From positions 1,116,001 to 1,180,000 of the forward strand of contig CATNEN010000007.1 of the NCBI GenBank assembly GCA_950097015.1: a stretch of DNA of 64,000 nt. Direction: 5' to 3'. The position numbers and the translations under genes were made by a program. Source of the DNA: Macrostomum hystrix (Eukaryota > Platyhelminthes > Macrostomidae). Of this stretch, positions 22,818 through 34,914 are shown piece by piece; the stretch's first letter is position 1, and every line of letters begins with the position of its first letter. Under the pieces are notes generated by a model. That model saw nothing but the letters and a program-made list of their open reading frames with translations. It had not been told where the DNA came from and did no database searches.

Positions 22818-24585
22818 ATGAACAAAATGTCCACCCTGTCCAAAAAGAGCGCCTACCGCAGCGCCGAGGAAAGGGAGCAGCACCGGAGGGAACTGTCCAC
22901 GCTGCTAGATATTGCCGGTGTTGAGTACCGCTTCGTGCTGTTCCGCGGAATCCCGGTGTGCCCGTTTCCTGGCGTTAAGAGAAGATTACAGGTGAAAAAA
23001 AGTTGCAACGATATATATAATCCGCTTGGCAAAGGGTTGGGAAATGGTTGAGCAATCAGACTCTCGCTCTAATGTCCCTATGCTCAATTCCGAGACGAGG
23101 CTACATATATTTTTAGCGCAGCGGTGGGGAGAAGGCTTGTGGAGAACCCCTGGGGCACAACCCCTTGGTAGTTGCGCCCATGAACAATCTTGAACGAATT
23201 GACAATTTCGTTTTTCATAAGGCGTATTGGGACAGCTTCCGGGCGCGACAGTCGGATGTGTGGATCTGCGCCTACGTGAAATCCGGCACCCACTGGGTGA
23301 ACGAGATGGCGCACATGCTGCTGAGGGTAAGTGACACAGCTGTGGCATTTCGGCTGAACCTCAAATTATTGCTGCGGAAGCCATGGCTTGACTTCAGGGC
23401 ACCGCCGAGGCGCCGGACACGAAGGAGGAGTTCATGCTTGAGAGGGTCGACTGTCTGGTGCTGCAGGGCCTGGCCAGCCCGAGACTGATGAACACTCACC
23501 TGCACTGCAGCCAGCTGCCCAAGCAGATTTTGTCCCCCGGCTCTGGCAAGATCATCTTCATCACTAGGGATGTGCGCGATGTGGCCGTCTCGCTGTACCA
23601 TCACCAGCGCACTCGAGCCGCAGACAACCTGACACTGTACGACACCACCTGGCAAGCGCATTTAGACACCTTCTGCAAGGGCCTGTGCCAGAACGGATCC
23701 TGGTTTGACTACGTCAAGGTGATTACATTGTGCACGGATCGGCGACAGGGCTAGGGGTCGACGAGATACATAATCTCCACGTGTCTCATCTCACATTTTT
23801 CTCATCTCACACGTGTCTCATCTCTCTCGTGTCTTATCTCTCCCGTAACTCATCTTATCTCTCGAATATCTTATCTCTGTCTCGTGTCTCCGCCTTATCT
23901 CTTATAGTACCCTCTTGTCAGCTTTTAGCTAGCTATATAGCTCATAGCTTATGGGTACGTGTAGTTTTACTATTTAATCCCAAAAACGCACCAGTGAGCT
24001 TCACAAAATAGACAGTCAACTGAAATTTTCAGGGCTGGCACGAGGGATTCCTCAGCCATCAGCCAGAGAACCTGCTGCACCTCACATACGAGTCCATGCT
24101 GGCTGACCATCGCGGAACTCTGCATCGTCTGGCCGACTTTCTGTTGACCCCAGAGCAGCGAGTTCGCCTAGACGAGGCTTTCTTGGAACAAGTCAGGCGA
24201 CTCACCGAGTTTGAGCACATGAGAGCTACGCACACTGGTAAAGTGGCCATCGATATCTACAGGCGAGGAAAGGTAAAATTCTGTTCTTATCTCTCGGCAC
24301 TTCTAACAAGTTGCACACCTGTCTAACAGGCTACGCACCTGTCTAACGGGTCGCACATCATTCTAACATGTTGCAAGCCTGTCTGTACAGACCTGTACCA
24401 AACTTTAAAAACCAATTTATGCCTAAACTAAAAATTAAAAAAACGTCTCTTTAAAGGCGGGCAGCTGGCGAGAGCAGTTCTCAGACTTGGATCTGTTCGA
24501 TTTTCGAGCTCGAATCTTTGACCCGCTATCGACCGACGATCAGCGACTGTTTCTGAGCTACTCAAACATGACCAACTGGAGCTGA
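22818..24585 (+). CDS. Cytosolic-type sulfotransferase (SULT family)
   Basis: Transfers sulfate from PAPS to a hydroxyl or amine acceptor, a detoxication or hormone-modifying step. Exons: 22818-22991, about 23172-23326, 23398-23718, 24033-24272, 24457-24585; about 335 residues, slightly above the SULT norm. Visible motifs: VKSGTHW (PAPS 5'-phosphosulfate loop, usually YPKSGTTW); NTHLHCSQLP with the catalytic His; RDVRDVAVSLYHH (3'-phosphate binding); GSWFDYVK then GWHEGFL across the exon 3/4 junction; YESMLAD; and RRGKAGSWREQFS, the C-terminal PAPS/dimer signature. Exons 3-5 are all phase 0. The start of exon 2 is uncertain: the obvious acceptor at 23171 does not match the phase of exon 1, so a different donor or a small indel is possible. 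Intron 1 carries a SINE remnant and intron 3 a satellite. Confidence 0.88.
23065..23152 (+). mobile_element. Fragment of SINE family 1 in sulfotransferase intron 1
   Basis: The segment containing GGAGAAGGCTTGTGGAG and AATTCCGAGACGAGGC aligns with the post-tRNA region of the SINE copy at 47816-47885 (GATTCCGCGGCGAGGC, GAGAGAAGGCTTGGGGG). It is diverged and truncated at both ends, so it is an old insertion. Confidence 0.6.
23770..23895 (+). repeat. Degenerate 16-bp satellite in sulfotransferase intron 3
   Basis: Several degenerate copies of GTCTCATCTCTCTCGT-type units, clearly related to the satellite inside the hAT MITE at 7415-7885. Just upstream, at 23747-23763, CAGGGCTAGGGGTCGAC loosely resembles the MITE terminus, but no right end is visible. 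Confidence 0.65.
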
Positions 24586-25730
24586 CAGATGATGTGCTCA
24601 CCCACTCGTGGGATTACGGACTTGGCTTAATTAGTATCAGGGACATAATGTAAAAGTAAAATATATTTAACTCAATTATAACTTTTGTTAATAATGACGA
24701 ATTAAAGTGACTAATTAAAACAATAATCTATTCGTTTCTAAGAAATTAGGTAAATGCCTTATAACAATTAAAGAAATGAAATTAAATTAAATTAATTTTT
24801 GTTTTAATTAGTATTATCGTTTTTGTTATTATTACTATTAATTCCAGCTCTAATGCCCCTCCTTCCTACGGAACAACATTTTTAGTTTTCTCTCATATTC
24901 TAATATTTTGCATTTTCGTTTCATTGATATTTAATTATTTGTATTTTTAGTCCATTACAATAATTTGCAATTTATTTGCTAAACTCGTTTATATATTTTA
25001 TATATTAGTGAAAGTTACTTTATATTGTTGTTATTATTAGGCATAATGCTGCAATCCAGTGAAATTTTGGTGTTTTAAAGTACATAATTACATTCAAAAT
25101 AGTAAAAACAAAACAAATCGAATTAAACATTTTTTCTACAATTTTATTCGCTATTTTATTGAAGCACTACTCATAGTAGAATAATTGAATCTTGTTAGTG
25201 TAAAAAAGAATTGTTTAGCTAACTAAGAAAACTAGCTGAATATGCAACATTGGCAAGCTTGATTGAGAGCCAAATAAGTTGCTTTTTTATGGAAAACATT
25301 TCTGGCTTCTGTTGAAAGTTAGTAAAACCTTCAAAGATGGCAGCATGGTCTCCTGCCCAAACTGCAGCTACTACTAATACTATTAAGCTGAGCTAATAAT
25401 ATCTGAGCTAATTTGAGCACGCATTGATGCTCTGTGCACAGGTTGTAAGTGCATATCTATAGACTGAAACGATTGTAGCAGTATAACAACATTAAATTTC
25501 TAACCAAATAAGATTTCCGTTGTTTCAAAGTTTTTTATGTACACTAGTAAAAATTAAATTTTTTGAATTCGTTTTTTAAGTTCCATTATTTAATTGTCGC
25601 ACCAGTTCAAGTTGCGTGTCATCAGAAACTAATGGGACTTTGTTGAAAAAAAGTTAAACTGGCGCCAATTCAAATAACATAATCCTTGAATCAAACGCCC
25701 TGGACGGCAAACGTAAAAGATTTGCTCCTG
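24586..25730. other. AT-rich intergenic region
   Basis: Very AT-rich with many homopolymer runs. No ORF, RNA gene or repeat array is recognised. It separates two convergent genes, the sulfotransferase (+) and the receptor (-), and must hold both 3' ends. Confidence 0.6.
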
Positions 25731-28700
25731 TCAGGCCCTGTCCACACTTGAAGTCCCGGCTCGCTCGCTGGTCCTATTGAAATCGCCGGGTCCCGTGGCC
25801 AGGACGGACTCGTTGCCCGGCAACGAATTGCTGACGTCATCAATCTTGGACGGACCGTGCTGGATGAGCAGCGCGATCTGCGGGGGTTCGTCGGCGTAAA
25901 AATATAATACGATACGATACGTCAAATGTGATACGTCAAACTGACTTTGTTTGAAGCCAGTCGACCCGAAGCGAGCGTGGACGAAATGCTGTCAATTCGC
26001 TGATTTGCTGTCATGCAGGGAACAACCCCATGTGCCTTGGGCATTGGCCCAAGCCTTCACTCTGTGGCTGGCTGTGCCCCATAATAATAATGTTGTTATT
26101 ATTTGGATAAGGGCTGTAGGCAATCGCCATCATCTGGTGACACTAGACCCGCAGCCAGCGAGGAGGCAATTCTGCTCATTCCACTGACTCCTGAGCACAC
26201 ACACTCACACAGGTGTGTGCATCTGCCCTGACTTTCTCATCGTCAGGCAGTGTACACTCTCACTGTGCCTTGGAGGTCGGCTCTCAAGGTCCGGAATTGC
26301 ACGACAAGCCCCCAAGCCTTCTCTCCGCGGCTGCGCCTCAAATGAATGTGGCATCTCGGCGGCGCGGAATCGAGCTCACGGAACTTGGTGCGAGAGCCAA
26401 ACTCGTAAGACCTTGACCTTAAATTAATGTGGTCGTGCCACGGATTCGAACTCGGGTGCTCTTTACACTTTAACTGTTAATACTTAAACTTTTTATATCC
26501 TGTCAGTATACTCAAAGGTGACAACTAGTCTGCCAGAACCCACCTTGCTGCCAAACACAATTATCAGAGCGGTGGTGCAGCAGACGATGATGCAGCCGTT
26601 GATCAGCAGGAAGCGCAAGTTGACTTCGCTGCCGGGCAGCACGAAGGTCATGACCACCCCCAGTGCGCCCATCACCATGGTATTGTAGACGCAGATTCCG
26701 ATCTTCTTCGAGTCGTTCAGGCTCTCGATGTGCACAGCTCGGGTCTCCCAGGCGAAGAAGATGCCGAAGGCCAACAGAAATCCTGAAAGCGATGTGTTGA
26801 TATAACACTGCTTGAAAAAATAAACTGAGAGTGCTATTTGAGGTTGGAAGTTCGTGAGTGGCCAGTTCATGAAGAGATTCACAGTGTGCTGTGTGGTCGT
26901 GAGTGGCCAGTTCATGAAGAGATTCACAGTGTGCTGTGTGGTCGTGAGTGGCCAGTTCATGAAGAGATTGACAGTGTTCTGTGTGGTCGTGAGTGGCCAG
27001 TTCATGAAGAGATTGACAGTGTGCTGTGTGGTCGTGAGTGGCCAGTTCATGAAGAGATTGACAGTGTGCTGTGTGGTCGTGAGTGGCCAGTTCATGAAGA
27101 GATTGACAGTGTGCTGTGTGGTCGTGAGTGGCCAGTTCATAAAGAGATTCACAGTGTGCTGTGTGGTCGTGAGTGGCCAGTTCATGAAGAGATTGACAGT
27201 GTTCTGTGTGGTCGTGAGTGGCCAGTTCATGAAGAGATTGACAGTGTGCTGTGTGGTCGTGAGTGGCCAGTTCATGAAGAGATTGACAGTGTGCTGTGTG
27301 GTCGTGAGTGGCCAGTTCATAAGGAGATTGACAGTGTGCTGTGTGGCCGTGAGTGGCCAGTTCATGAAGAGATTGACAGTGTGCTGTGTGGTCGTGAGTG
27401 GCCAGTTCATGAAGAGCTTCAGAATCGAACCATCATGACACCGAAACTCCGATAAATATTGAGAAATATTTAAAGTTTACGAAATAAAATACAACCTTTA
27501 TAGCCAATGAAGACGCTAGTCCACACAATGAGGTGTGTGCTGGTGCAGGACTGCACAACATTGGCTTCGATAGTGCCGCTGAGGATTGACTCCTGGAAGC
27601 AGACAAAGTGTTATATGTTTTTAGTTAGTAATTTTGATCAGTAAATTACGGACACAACAGCACCGTTTACCGGCCCTACCACAACGCCAAATTTGATGCT
27701 AGTCACAGACATTGGATCGATGGTGGCCCAGACGATGATTATGATGGTGTCCAGTGCCACCAGAGCCAGCACAATGCCTGCCAGGTGATGATCCTTGATG
27801 GCCTGGAAGATTAGGGGATTCGCAATAGTCAACTCTCGTGTCAAATCTCAGGTCCATCTCAGAGCACACCCCGGCCCTAATACTCACCACCCGCCGCAGG
27901 TTCCTGTTGGCGAAGATGACGTGCACCCGCCAGGTTTTGGCCAGCATGGCTCCGTAGGCGATGGAGTAGCCGAAGCAGAGGCTGGAGGACTGCAGCCAGC
28001 AGGCCACGGAGTCCTGAGTCCAGCTGCCGCCGATGGCGGAGAAGACGCAGGACATAAAGCAGAGAATGCAGCCGAGACCCATCAGGTTGTTGATGTTGGG
28101 CGAGGACATCTTGATTAGTTTGATGTGCCTGTAATGATGGTTGACACTGATGCAGCCCACCGTGAGGCCGATGCCGACGGAGCAGAGGCTCAGGATGATA
28201 ATGGCGCTGGTGCGGCTCACTACCTGCTGATTGGTTACCAGCTTTGGTTGATCCCTGGGCGGACTTCCACCTGAAAATTAAGCCATGTTTCGTATTTCAG
28301 ATTATAACAGCGCGAGATAAGCAAACCCAATCTTAGAGCACCTACCCCATCCTCCGGTTCTAAGGACACCAACAACCCCAACCTCCGCTTCGTAGAGCAC
28401 CAACCTCAACCTCCACTTCTTAGAACACCAACCCCATCCTCCGCTTCTAAGGACACCAACCCCAACCTCCGCTTCTAAGGACACCAACCCCAACCTCCGC
28501 TTCAAAGGACACCAAACCCAACCTCCGCTTCTTAGAACACAAACCTTAGGATACCAACCTCGTCCTCCGCTTCTAAGGACACCAACCCCAACCGCCGCTT
28601 CTAACAACACCAATCCCACACTCCTCCTGTAAAACGATAAAAGAAAAAATTTCACCCGCAAACTTCAGCTCCTCATTCCAGATGATGATATTTGAGTAGG

Positions 28701-31700
28701 TGTCGATGTATCCCACTGGCACTCGTTCGTAGCCTACAAATTCAATTCGATTTGTTAAAAACTTCTATTGGGTGGATTATAAAGCGGAGTCGAATCAGAA
28801 TGGTGTGAAAGACTCGCTTCGGATTTGGTAGATGACAGCGTTCGCCAGTCGATCGCCATTTCCGTCCAGCTTGACTCGGCCCTGGTGATTTTGAATAATC
28901 GATAATTCGTTTATTTTTAAATATCACAGATCAATAAAAACTTGAAATTCAGCAACTCACGGTGAAGCCGTTGAAGTCGATGGCCCGGATGTCCTTCAAC
29001 AGCTGGTCCTTGAAGGGGCTCTCGTTGATGTCAAGATCGGTTGAGTAGGGATATTTTGCCACGGTTCTGTTCAGAGCCATCGCGGCAGCCAAGACTGCGT
29101 CCATGCGGATTCCCAGCGCGCTGATCGTCACAGCCGCGTTCACGAGGTAGGGATAGGTGACCAGGAACTCTCGGTACAGATCCCCTGATGTCTGCGGGAT
29201 GTCAGTGACGATTTTTTAATGTACTTCTGCCAGTTTAGGACTTTTGTCTGCTTGATATTGTCTGGTCAAAGAGACATTGGGTCAATTCGGGATTTTATCA
29301 ATTCAGGGTCGATATCGATTCGGGACTTCGTAAATTTGGGATTTTGACAATTTGGGATTTTGTCAATTTGGGATTTTGTCAGCTTGGGATTTTGTCAATT
29401 TGGGATTTCATAAATTTGGGATTTGTGAATTTGGCATTTTGTCAATTTGGGATTTTGTCAATTCAGGGTTTCGTAGATTCGGGACTTCGTCAAATTGGGA
29501 TTTGTAAATTTGGAATTGGTAAATTTGGGATTTGTAAATTTTAGATTTCAAAAATTTTGTGTTTTTTTAAGTTGGGATTTTGTCATTTTTTGAGATTCTG
29601 TCAAAATAGTCCACGAACCGAATAGTCACCACCATCATAATGACCACCAGATTTGCAATCTCATGCAAATCAGATTTGGGATTTTGTCAATTTGGGTTTT
29701 TGCCTCTTTGGGATTTTGTCAAATTCGGATTTTGTCAATTTGGGATTTTGTCAATTAGGGATTTTGTCAATCTGGGATTTTGTCAATTAGGGATTTTGCC
29801 AATCTGGGATTTTGACAATTTGGGATTTTGTCAATTTGGGATTTTGACAATCTGGGATTTTGCCAATCTAGGATTTTGTCAATCTGGGATTTTGCCAATC
29901 TGGGATTTTGTCAATATGGGATTTTGCCAATTAGGGATTTGTCAACTGGGGATCTCTGTCTGTCCCAAGGCGTCAATCTTCTCACCACGTTGCCCATGCC
30001 AGTCTCGTTGCCAGCTAGCAGCAGGTCTGAGGTGAAGAACAGCGAGCCCTCGGAGCCGGCGGCCAGGATCTCCGGCGTGCAGTTGGGATCTCCGGGCGGC
30101 GGCGGCACGAAGGTCTGCGTGACTCCCAGCTGGATCCAGAAGTACTTTGGCCCCACCAGGTTCAGTTTCTTGATCTGCGGCACAGTGTAGGGGGGAGCAT
30201 TGTCATGTGATAAACTGGTCTTGGGATTTTTTGGTAGATTTCTGAAATTTAGTTTTTAGGGATTTATTGAGGATTTTAAAATTCGGTGATTTTATTGAGG
30301 ATTTAAGAAATCGGGGGATTTTAGTGAGGATTTGAGAAATCGGGGGATTTTAGTGAGGATTTGAAAAATCGGGGGATTTTATTGAGGATTTGAGAAAATT
30401 ACACAAGATTATGCATGTCTTGTGTAAAAAATACGAGCTACTCCACAGAATCTTGCCTTACTCACGAGGCACTCGAATTTCGTAGACGTCTCCACGCTGG
30501 CAGCTCGCACCACAACGAAAATTCTCACGTCCATGCCCTGGAAATTATTCGGAAAACTAGTTTTTTTGCTACAGATTGATCAGATGCTTAAACTATACTC
30601 ATAGTAGCATGACACTAAATTATCAGTTTTTTTAATTTATTGATAAGTCCTCGAGTAATCTCACTATCATGCGCATCAGCTCGTCTGTCGGATCGGTTTT
30701 GTAGACACCCCTGGCAGCCAGCGAGATGTTGTAAGCTGACATCATCGCTTCGAATTGTTTAGAAATCTGTTTGAACAAATTTAAAAAAAAATCGTTGGTC
30801 TCTGGCATGTTGGTATGTTAGCTCAAATATTATCTTGTATCCTCAAATCGGAAGCCTCGTAACTGAGGTCTGAAACCTGAAGTCTCAGATCTGAGGTCTC
30901 TAACCTGAAGTCTCAGATCTGAGGTCTTTAACGCTGAAGTCTCAGATCTGAGGTCTCTAACCTGAAGTCTCAGATCTGAGGTCTTTAACGCTGAAGACTT
31001 AGACACCTGACGTCTCTAACCTGAAGTCCCAGATCTGAGGTCTCTAACCTGAAGTCCCAGATCTGAGGTCTCTAACCTGAAGTCCCAGATCTGAGGTCTT
31101 TAATCTGAAGTCCCAGATCTGAGGTCTCTAACCTGAAGTCCCAGATCTGAGGTCTGAAACCTGAAGTCTCAGATCTGAGGTCTCTAACGCTGAAGACTCA
31201 GATCTGACGTCTCTAACCTGAAGTCCCAGATCTAAGGTCTCTAACCTGAAGTCCCAGATCTGAGGTCTGAAACCTGAAGTCTCAGATCTGAGGTCTCTAA
31301 CCTGAAGTCTCAGATCTGAGGTCTCTAACCTGAAGTCTCAGATCTGAGGTCTCTAACCTGAAGTCTCAGATCTGAGGTCTTTAACGTTGAAGTCCCAGAT
31401 CTGAGGTCTCTAACCTGAAGTCCCAGATCTGAGGTCTTTAACGCTGAAGTCTCAGATCTGAGGTCTCTAACCTGAAGTCCCAGATCTGAGGTCTCTAACC
31501 TGAAGTCCCAGATCTGAGGCCTGAAACCTGAAGTCCCAGATCTGAGGTCTCTTTACCCTCTCAAATGTTCATGTGTATAACTATAAGTCTCAAGTCTATC
31601 TATGCGGTCTAGAGTCTCACTGAGTACACCGCATCGTAGTCGCTGGTTAGCAGGCCGACCAGGTTCCAGTTGTACTTGCGCAGAATCTGCATCACACCCT

Positions 31701-32343
31701 GCAGGTAGATCCCGTCTGACACGCCGACGCGCGAGAAGTACGGATAGAAGAACTTGTCGCTGAGCTCAGGGGATGAGACCGAGGCGGCGATCTACTCCAT
31801 AAACGGGATTATTCGGGAATTGGAACGCTGCAGATGTCGGAGAATTCATTAAAGAATAAAAACGCTCATCAGACTACTGACGCCTACCTCAGGCAGGAAG
31901 TAGTATTTGAGCACATTGGCCAGAATTACAGCCTGATTGGCGTAGGCCGGGCCAAATAGCAGCGCCTTGTTTGGCCAGCGCAGGTAGCCGTCCGCGAATT
32001 TGCGCACGGCGCTGCCCTGCAGCTCCTGACAGTTCAGGTAGATGGACAGGCGGATTAAACATATTACTCACAAGGATTCATTGACAATGCTAAGAATTCT
32101 CACCTGCAAAGCGCACTGGAACTCAGCCTTCAACTGGAAAGTGAAGCCCTTATCAGTGAGGTTATTGTTCACATAGTCTATGGCAAACTGGTAGTACTCC
32201 ACATCGTATTGTAAGGTGTCATTGTATGAGCACACCACCAGAGTGTGAATGACGGTGCGGTTGTCAAGGGCAGCCCTCGCCGATGAGGCTAGCATCAGGG
32301 CCAGGACGATCGGTGCAACGATAATGGCGTCCTTCTTGGCCAT
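25731..32343 (-). CDS. GABA-B-like class C G-protein-coupled receptor
   Basis: Plasma-membrane metabotropic receptor with a Venus-flytrap ectodomain and seven helices. Exons (minus strand): 32343-32104, 32025-31888, 31791-31621, 30766-30665, 30537-30466, 30174-29986, 29191-28961, 28881-about 28816, 28733-28656, 28270-27888, 27802-27680, 27592-27496, 26782-26544, and probably 25877-25731; about 755 residues. It begins with a hydrophobic signal peptide. Ectodomain landmarks: SSPELSDKFFYPYFSRVG and GVMQILRKYNWN. TM region landmarks: IKMSSPNINNLMGLG (TM1/2), AMLAKTWRVH (TM3), FGIFFAWETRAVHIESLNDS (TM5/6) and IGICVYN, all typical of GABA-B rather than glutamate receptors, which carry a Cys-rich linker absent here. 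Exon 8 to 9 joins in frame only if a GC donor is used. The last exon fits in phase, but its sequence is not conserved enough to prove it. Most introns carry minisatellites. Confidence 0.88.
26081..26430 (-). mobile_element. SINE family 1 copy, reverse orientation
   Basis: Shares long identical stretches with 44658-45043, for example GTGACA(C/T)TAGACCCGCAGC, CTGCCCTGACTTTCTCATCG and GCACGACAAGCCCCCAAGCC. The AT-rich 3' tail is at the left (ATAATAATAATG, 26083 onward) and the degraded tRNA-like head at the right. It lies in the putative last intron of the GABA-B-like receptor. Confidence 0.85.
26850..27420. repeat. 45-bp minisatellite in receptor intron 12
   Basis: About 12.7 copies of a 45-bp unit containing GTGAGTGGCCAGTTCATGAA and TGACAGTGTGCTGTGTGG. 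The unit is a multiple of 3 and has no stop in several frames, giving artefactual ORFs on both strands. Confidence 0.95.
28335..28640. repeat. 28-bp degenerate minisatellite in receptor intron 9
   Basis: About 11 imperfect copies of a roughly 28-bp unit containing CCGCTTCTAAGGACACCAAC. It lies between the exon ending at 28656 and the exon starting at 28270. Confidence 0.9.
29270..29965. repeat. 16-bp degenerate minisatellite in receptor intron 6
   Basis: Roughly 40 imperfect copies of GGGATTTTGTCAATTT in two blocks (29275-29610 and 29665-29960), interrupted by about 55 bp of unique sequence. It lies between the exon starting at 29191 and the exon ending at 29986. Confidence 0.92.
30235..30395. 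repeat. Short 28-bp repeat in receptor intron 5
   Basis: About five units containing GGGGATTTTAGTGAGGATTT and GAGAAATC, in the intron between the exons at 30174 and 30466. Confidence 0.85.
30850..31555. repeat. 28-bp palindrome-containing minisatellite in receptor intron 3
   Basis: About 25 copies of a 28-bp unit: AACCTGAAGTC, then CCAGATCTGAGG or TCAGATCTGAGG, then TCTCT. Units with CTCAGATCTGAG contain a perfect 12-bp palindrome. Confidence 0.95.
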
Positions 32344-32945
32344 GGCTTCTGCATTTGCTTAGCCTAGAATACGTTTTGGCGGGACTGAGCAAGGACTCAG
32401 GCCTTCGGGGCTGTATAGCGGCTTGGAGACACAATTCTCGCACCTAGAAAACACACCTTATATACCAGCTGGTAATCAGGTTCGGGCAGGACAAATTACA
32501 AAGCCAGAGCTCCTCACGGCTTGCGTGTGAGACAATTAACCGCCTCAGATGCAGTCCTTTCATCCAGCTGCCTTCACTTCCTGCTCGGTCTGCGAGCTCG
32601 GGTGGGAATTTGAAACCAGAAGCCAGCTGGAAGGAAGCACAGACAGGTCCGAAGGCATCCTGCATTTAACCAGGAATCGGGGATGGGGCACGAGGAGCCT
32701 GTCTGTCTGTCATTATCCCTGCACAATAAGCAATGCAGAATTCGACAAGGCAGATGCTGCGAATCTGAGAAACTCAAATCTGAGTTGTTCTACTCAAAAG
32801 AAATTTAAACTGCAATTCGTCTACTTTGTGATTTATGCTTTTTGTCGTCTTTTTTCTAGGTGGAAATTTCCTTTCATGGAAGTTTCTGCGAAATTTGAGC
32901 TACAGAAGACGACCGAATTTTTTGAGAACCGCTTTCAGCAGGTAA
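32344..32945. other. Presumed upstream region of the GABA-B-like receptor
   Basis: Unique sequence containing short ORFs on both strands, none with a recognisable domain or splice support. By position it should include the receptor's promoter, but no clear TATA box is seen. Confidence 0.4.
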
Positions 32946-32949
32946 ACTA

Positions 32950-33765
32950 AACTGACTGCACTGAAGGGATAACAGACTGCACTGAAGGGATAAACAGACT
33001 GCACTAAATGGATAACAGACTGCACTGAAGGGATAAACAGACTGCACTGAAGGGATAACAGACTGCACTGAAGGGATAACAGACTGCACTGAAGGGATAA
33101 CAGACTGCACTGAAGGGATAACAGACCGCACTGAAGGGATAACAGACCGCACTGGAGGGATAACAGACTGCATTGAAGAGATAACAGACTGCACTGAAGG
33201 GATAACAGACTGCACTGAAGGGATAACAGACTGCACTGAAGGGATAACAGACCGCACTGAAGGGATAACAGACCGCACTGAAGGGATAACAGACTGCATT
33301 GAAGAGATAACAGACTGCACTGAAGGGATAACAGACTGCACTGAAGGGATAACAGACCGCACTGAAGGGATAACAGACTGCATTGAAGAGATAACAGACT
33401 GCACTGAAGGGATAACAGACTGCACTGAAGGGATAACAGACTGCACTGAAGGGATAACAGACCGCACTGAAGGGATAACAGACCGCACTGAAGGGATAAC
33501 AGACTGCATTGAAGAGATAACAGACTGCACTGAAGGGATAACAGACTGCACTGAAGGGATAACAGACTGCATTGAAGAGATAACAGACTGCACTGAAGGG
33601 ATAACAGACACTGCACTGAAGGGATAACAGACCGCACTGAAGGGATAACAGACTGCACTGAAGGGATAAACAGACTGCACTGACAGACTGCACTGAAGGG
33701 ATAAACAGACTGCACTGAAGGGATAACAGACACTGCACTGAATGTAAAACAGACACTGCACTGAA
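32950..33765. repeat. 22-bp minisatellite
   Basis: About 37 copies of GATAACAGACTGCACTGAAG plus GG. Variants (ACCGC, GCATTGAAGAG) recur in an ordered pattern of several units, and the last 150 bp is scrambled. Overlapping ORFs of 270-306 codons on the minus strand are artefacts. Confidence 0.96.
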
Positions 33766-34250
33766 GGGATGCAGAGATAATATGCTGAAATCATATATCA
33801 TAAGCAGAAAGTTCATTGCAAATCTATCGTATTAGGCAAGTAACAAGGCCATATTAAGTCAGTTTAATTTAAAAGACAAACTGAGGAAATTTATATTTTT
33901 CCTGTTTGCTTATTGCTATTTTTGCAACGGTCACATAAATCAGATTTCGTGTGCAATTATACAAGCATCAAAGCAAATCTATTAGTTTCATCACAATGCT
34001 TATTTGTTCGCGGTACAATACCATTCTTTCCAGCGTGGCACTGCCTTCCACTGTGGAAGGTAAGGCTATTTTTAGCTCATATGTGTAACACGCAGCAGAG
34101 AATTTGGGGTGTCTGTGCCCGATCTATTTTTAGCAACGCGCCTCTAGTCCACGCAGGCAAGGCTAGTTAAGTTGTGCATTGTACAATGCCAGGACTTACG
34201 CGTTGGAGGAAACTGGCCTGGCAACGACTGCCCATCGCCGCCAGATCCAA
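33766..34250. other. Intergenic region
   Basis: Unique sequence with no gene recognised, leading into the ARF-family promoter. Confidence 0.5.
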
Positions 34251-34253
34251 CAG

Positions 34254-34261
34254 CATAAAAG
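34254..34261 (+). promoter_or_regulatory. Candidate TATA box of the ARF-family gene
   Basis: CATAAAAG lies about 100 bp upstream of the chosen ATG (34357), with a plausible initiator (GAGTCAATC) about 30 bp further on. Inference from position only. Confidence 0.35.
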
Positions 34262-34356
34262 CGACCGACCCAAGCGGGCAAGTTGAGAGTCAATCAACTC
34301 TGAGACACCTGGATAGAGCTTCTGAAGCAGCAAACCAATCAAGCGCATTCATAATC

Positions 34357-34914
34357 ATGGGCGTCTGGCTTTCAAGACTGCTGGAGAACTTCGTGGACGG
34401 CCAGCCGGCCAGGGTGCTGATGCTGGGCCTGGACGCGGCCGGCAAGACCACCATTCTGTACAAGGTGAAGCTGAATGAGACTGTCACCACAATTCCCACC
34501 ATCGGCTTCAACGTGGAGGAGGTGCGGCCCTGCAAGGGCGTCAGCTTCACCGTCTGGGACGTCGGCGGCCAGGAGCGAATCCGGGCTCTGTGGCGCCACT
34601 ACTACCAGAACTCCGAGGGCCTGCTATTCATCGTCGACTCGGCCGATCGGGAGCGCTTCGCCGAGGCCCGCCAGGAGATGATGGGCGTCCTCGAGGCGGA
34701 CGAGATGCGCCGCGTACCGGTGGTGGTCGTGGCCAACAAGCAGGACCTGCCGAACGCTGCAAGCGTTGCCGAGGTCGCCGACGCTCTGGCGATGCACAAG
34801 CTGACTGGCCGGCGTTGGCACATTCAGGGAGCCACCGCCACCACAGGCGACGGCATCTACGAGTCCATGCAGGAGCTCAGCCGCCTGGTGAAGGAGTTCC
34901 GGCGAACTCGCTGA
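34357..34914 (+). CDS. ARF-family small GTPase
   Basis: Membrane-recruited GTPase of vesicle traffic or cytoskeletal control; 185 residues, the usual ARF length. The start at 34357 is chosen because it gives MGVW, with Gly2 available for N-myristoylation and an amphipathic N-terminal helix; an in-frame extension to 34174 lacks family similarity. Motifs: GLDAAGKT (P-loop), [10 protein letters not shown] (switch 1), [17 protein letters not shown] (switch 2), NKQDLPNA (guanine specificity) and [12 protein letters not shown] in place of the usual CATSGDGLYE. Closer to ARF than to most ARLs, but diverged in the N-terminal helix and after switch 1, so I do not assign ARF1. It is intronless, GC-rich against AT-rich flanks, and has its own TATA-like box and poly(A) signal; an old retrocopy is possible. 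Confidence 0.93.
   Translation: MGVWLSRLLENFVDGQPARVLMLGLDAAGKTTILYKVKLNETVTTIPTIGFNVEEVRPCKGVSFTVWDVGGQERIRALWRHYYQNSEGLLFIVDSADRERFAEARQEMMGVLEADEMRRVPVVVVANKQDLPNAASVAEVADALAMHKLTGRRWHIQGATATTGDGIYESMQELSRLVKEFRRTR

Noticed and set aside
32874-33816. Three overlapping minus-strand ORFs of 270-306 codons
   Set aside because: Three frames of the same 22-bp satellite are open at once, which is diagnostic of repeat artefact.
34174-34356. 61-codon N-terminal extension of the ARF-family protein
   Set aside because: It would remove the Gly2 myristoylation start conserved in ARFs, overlaps the TATA-like box, and has no similarity to the family.
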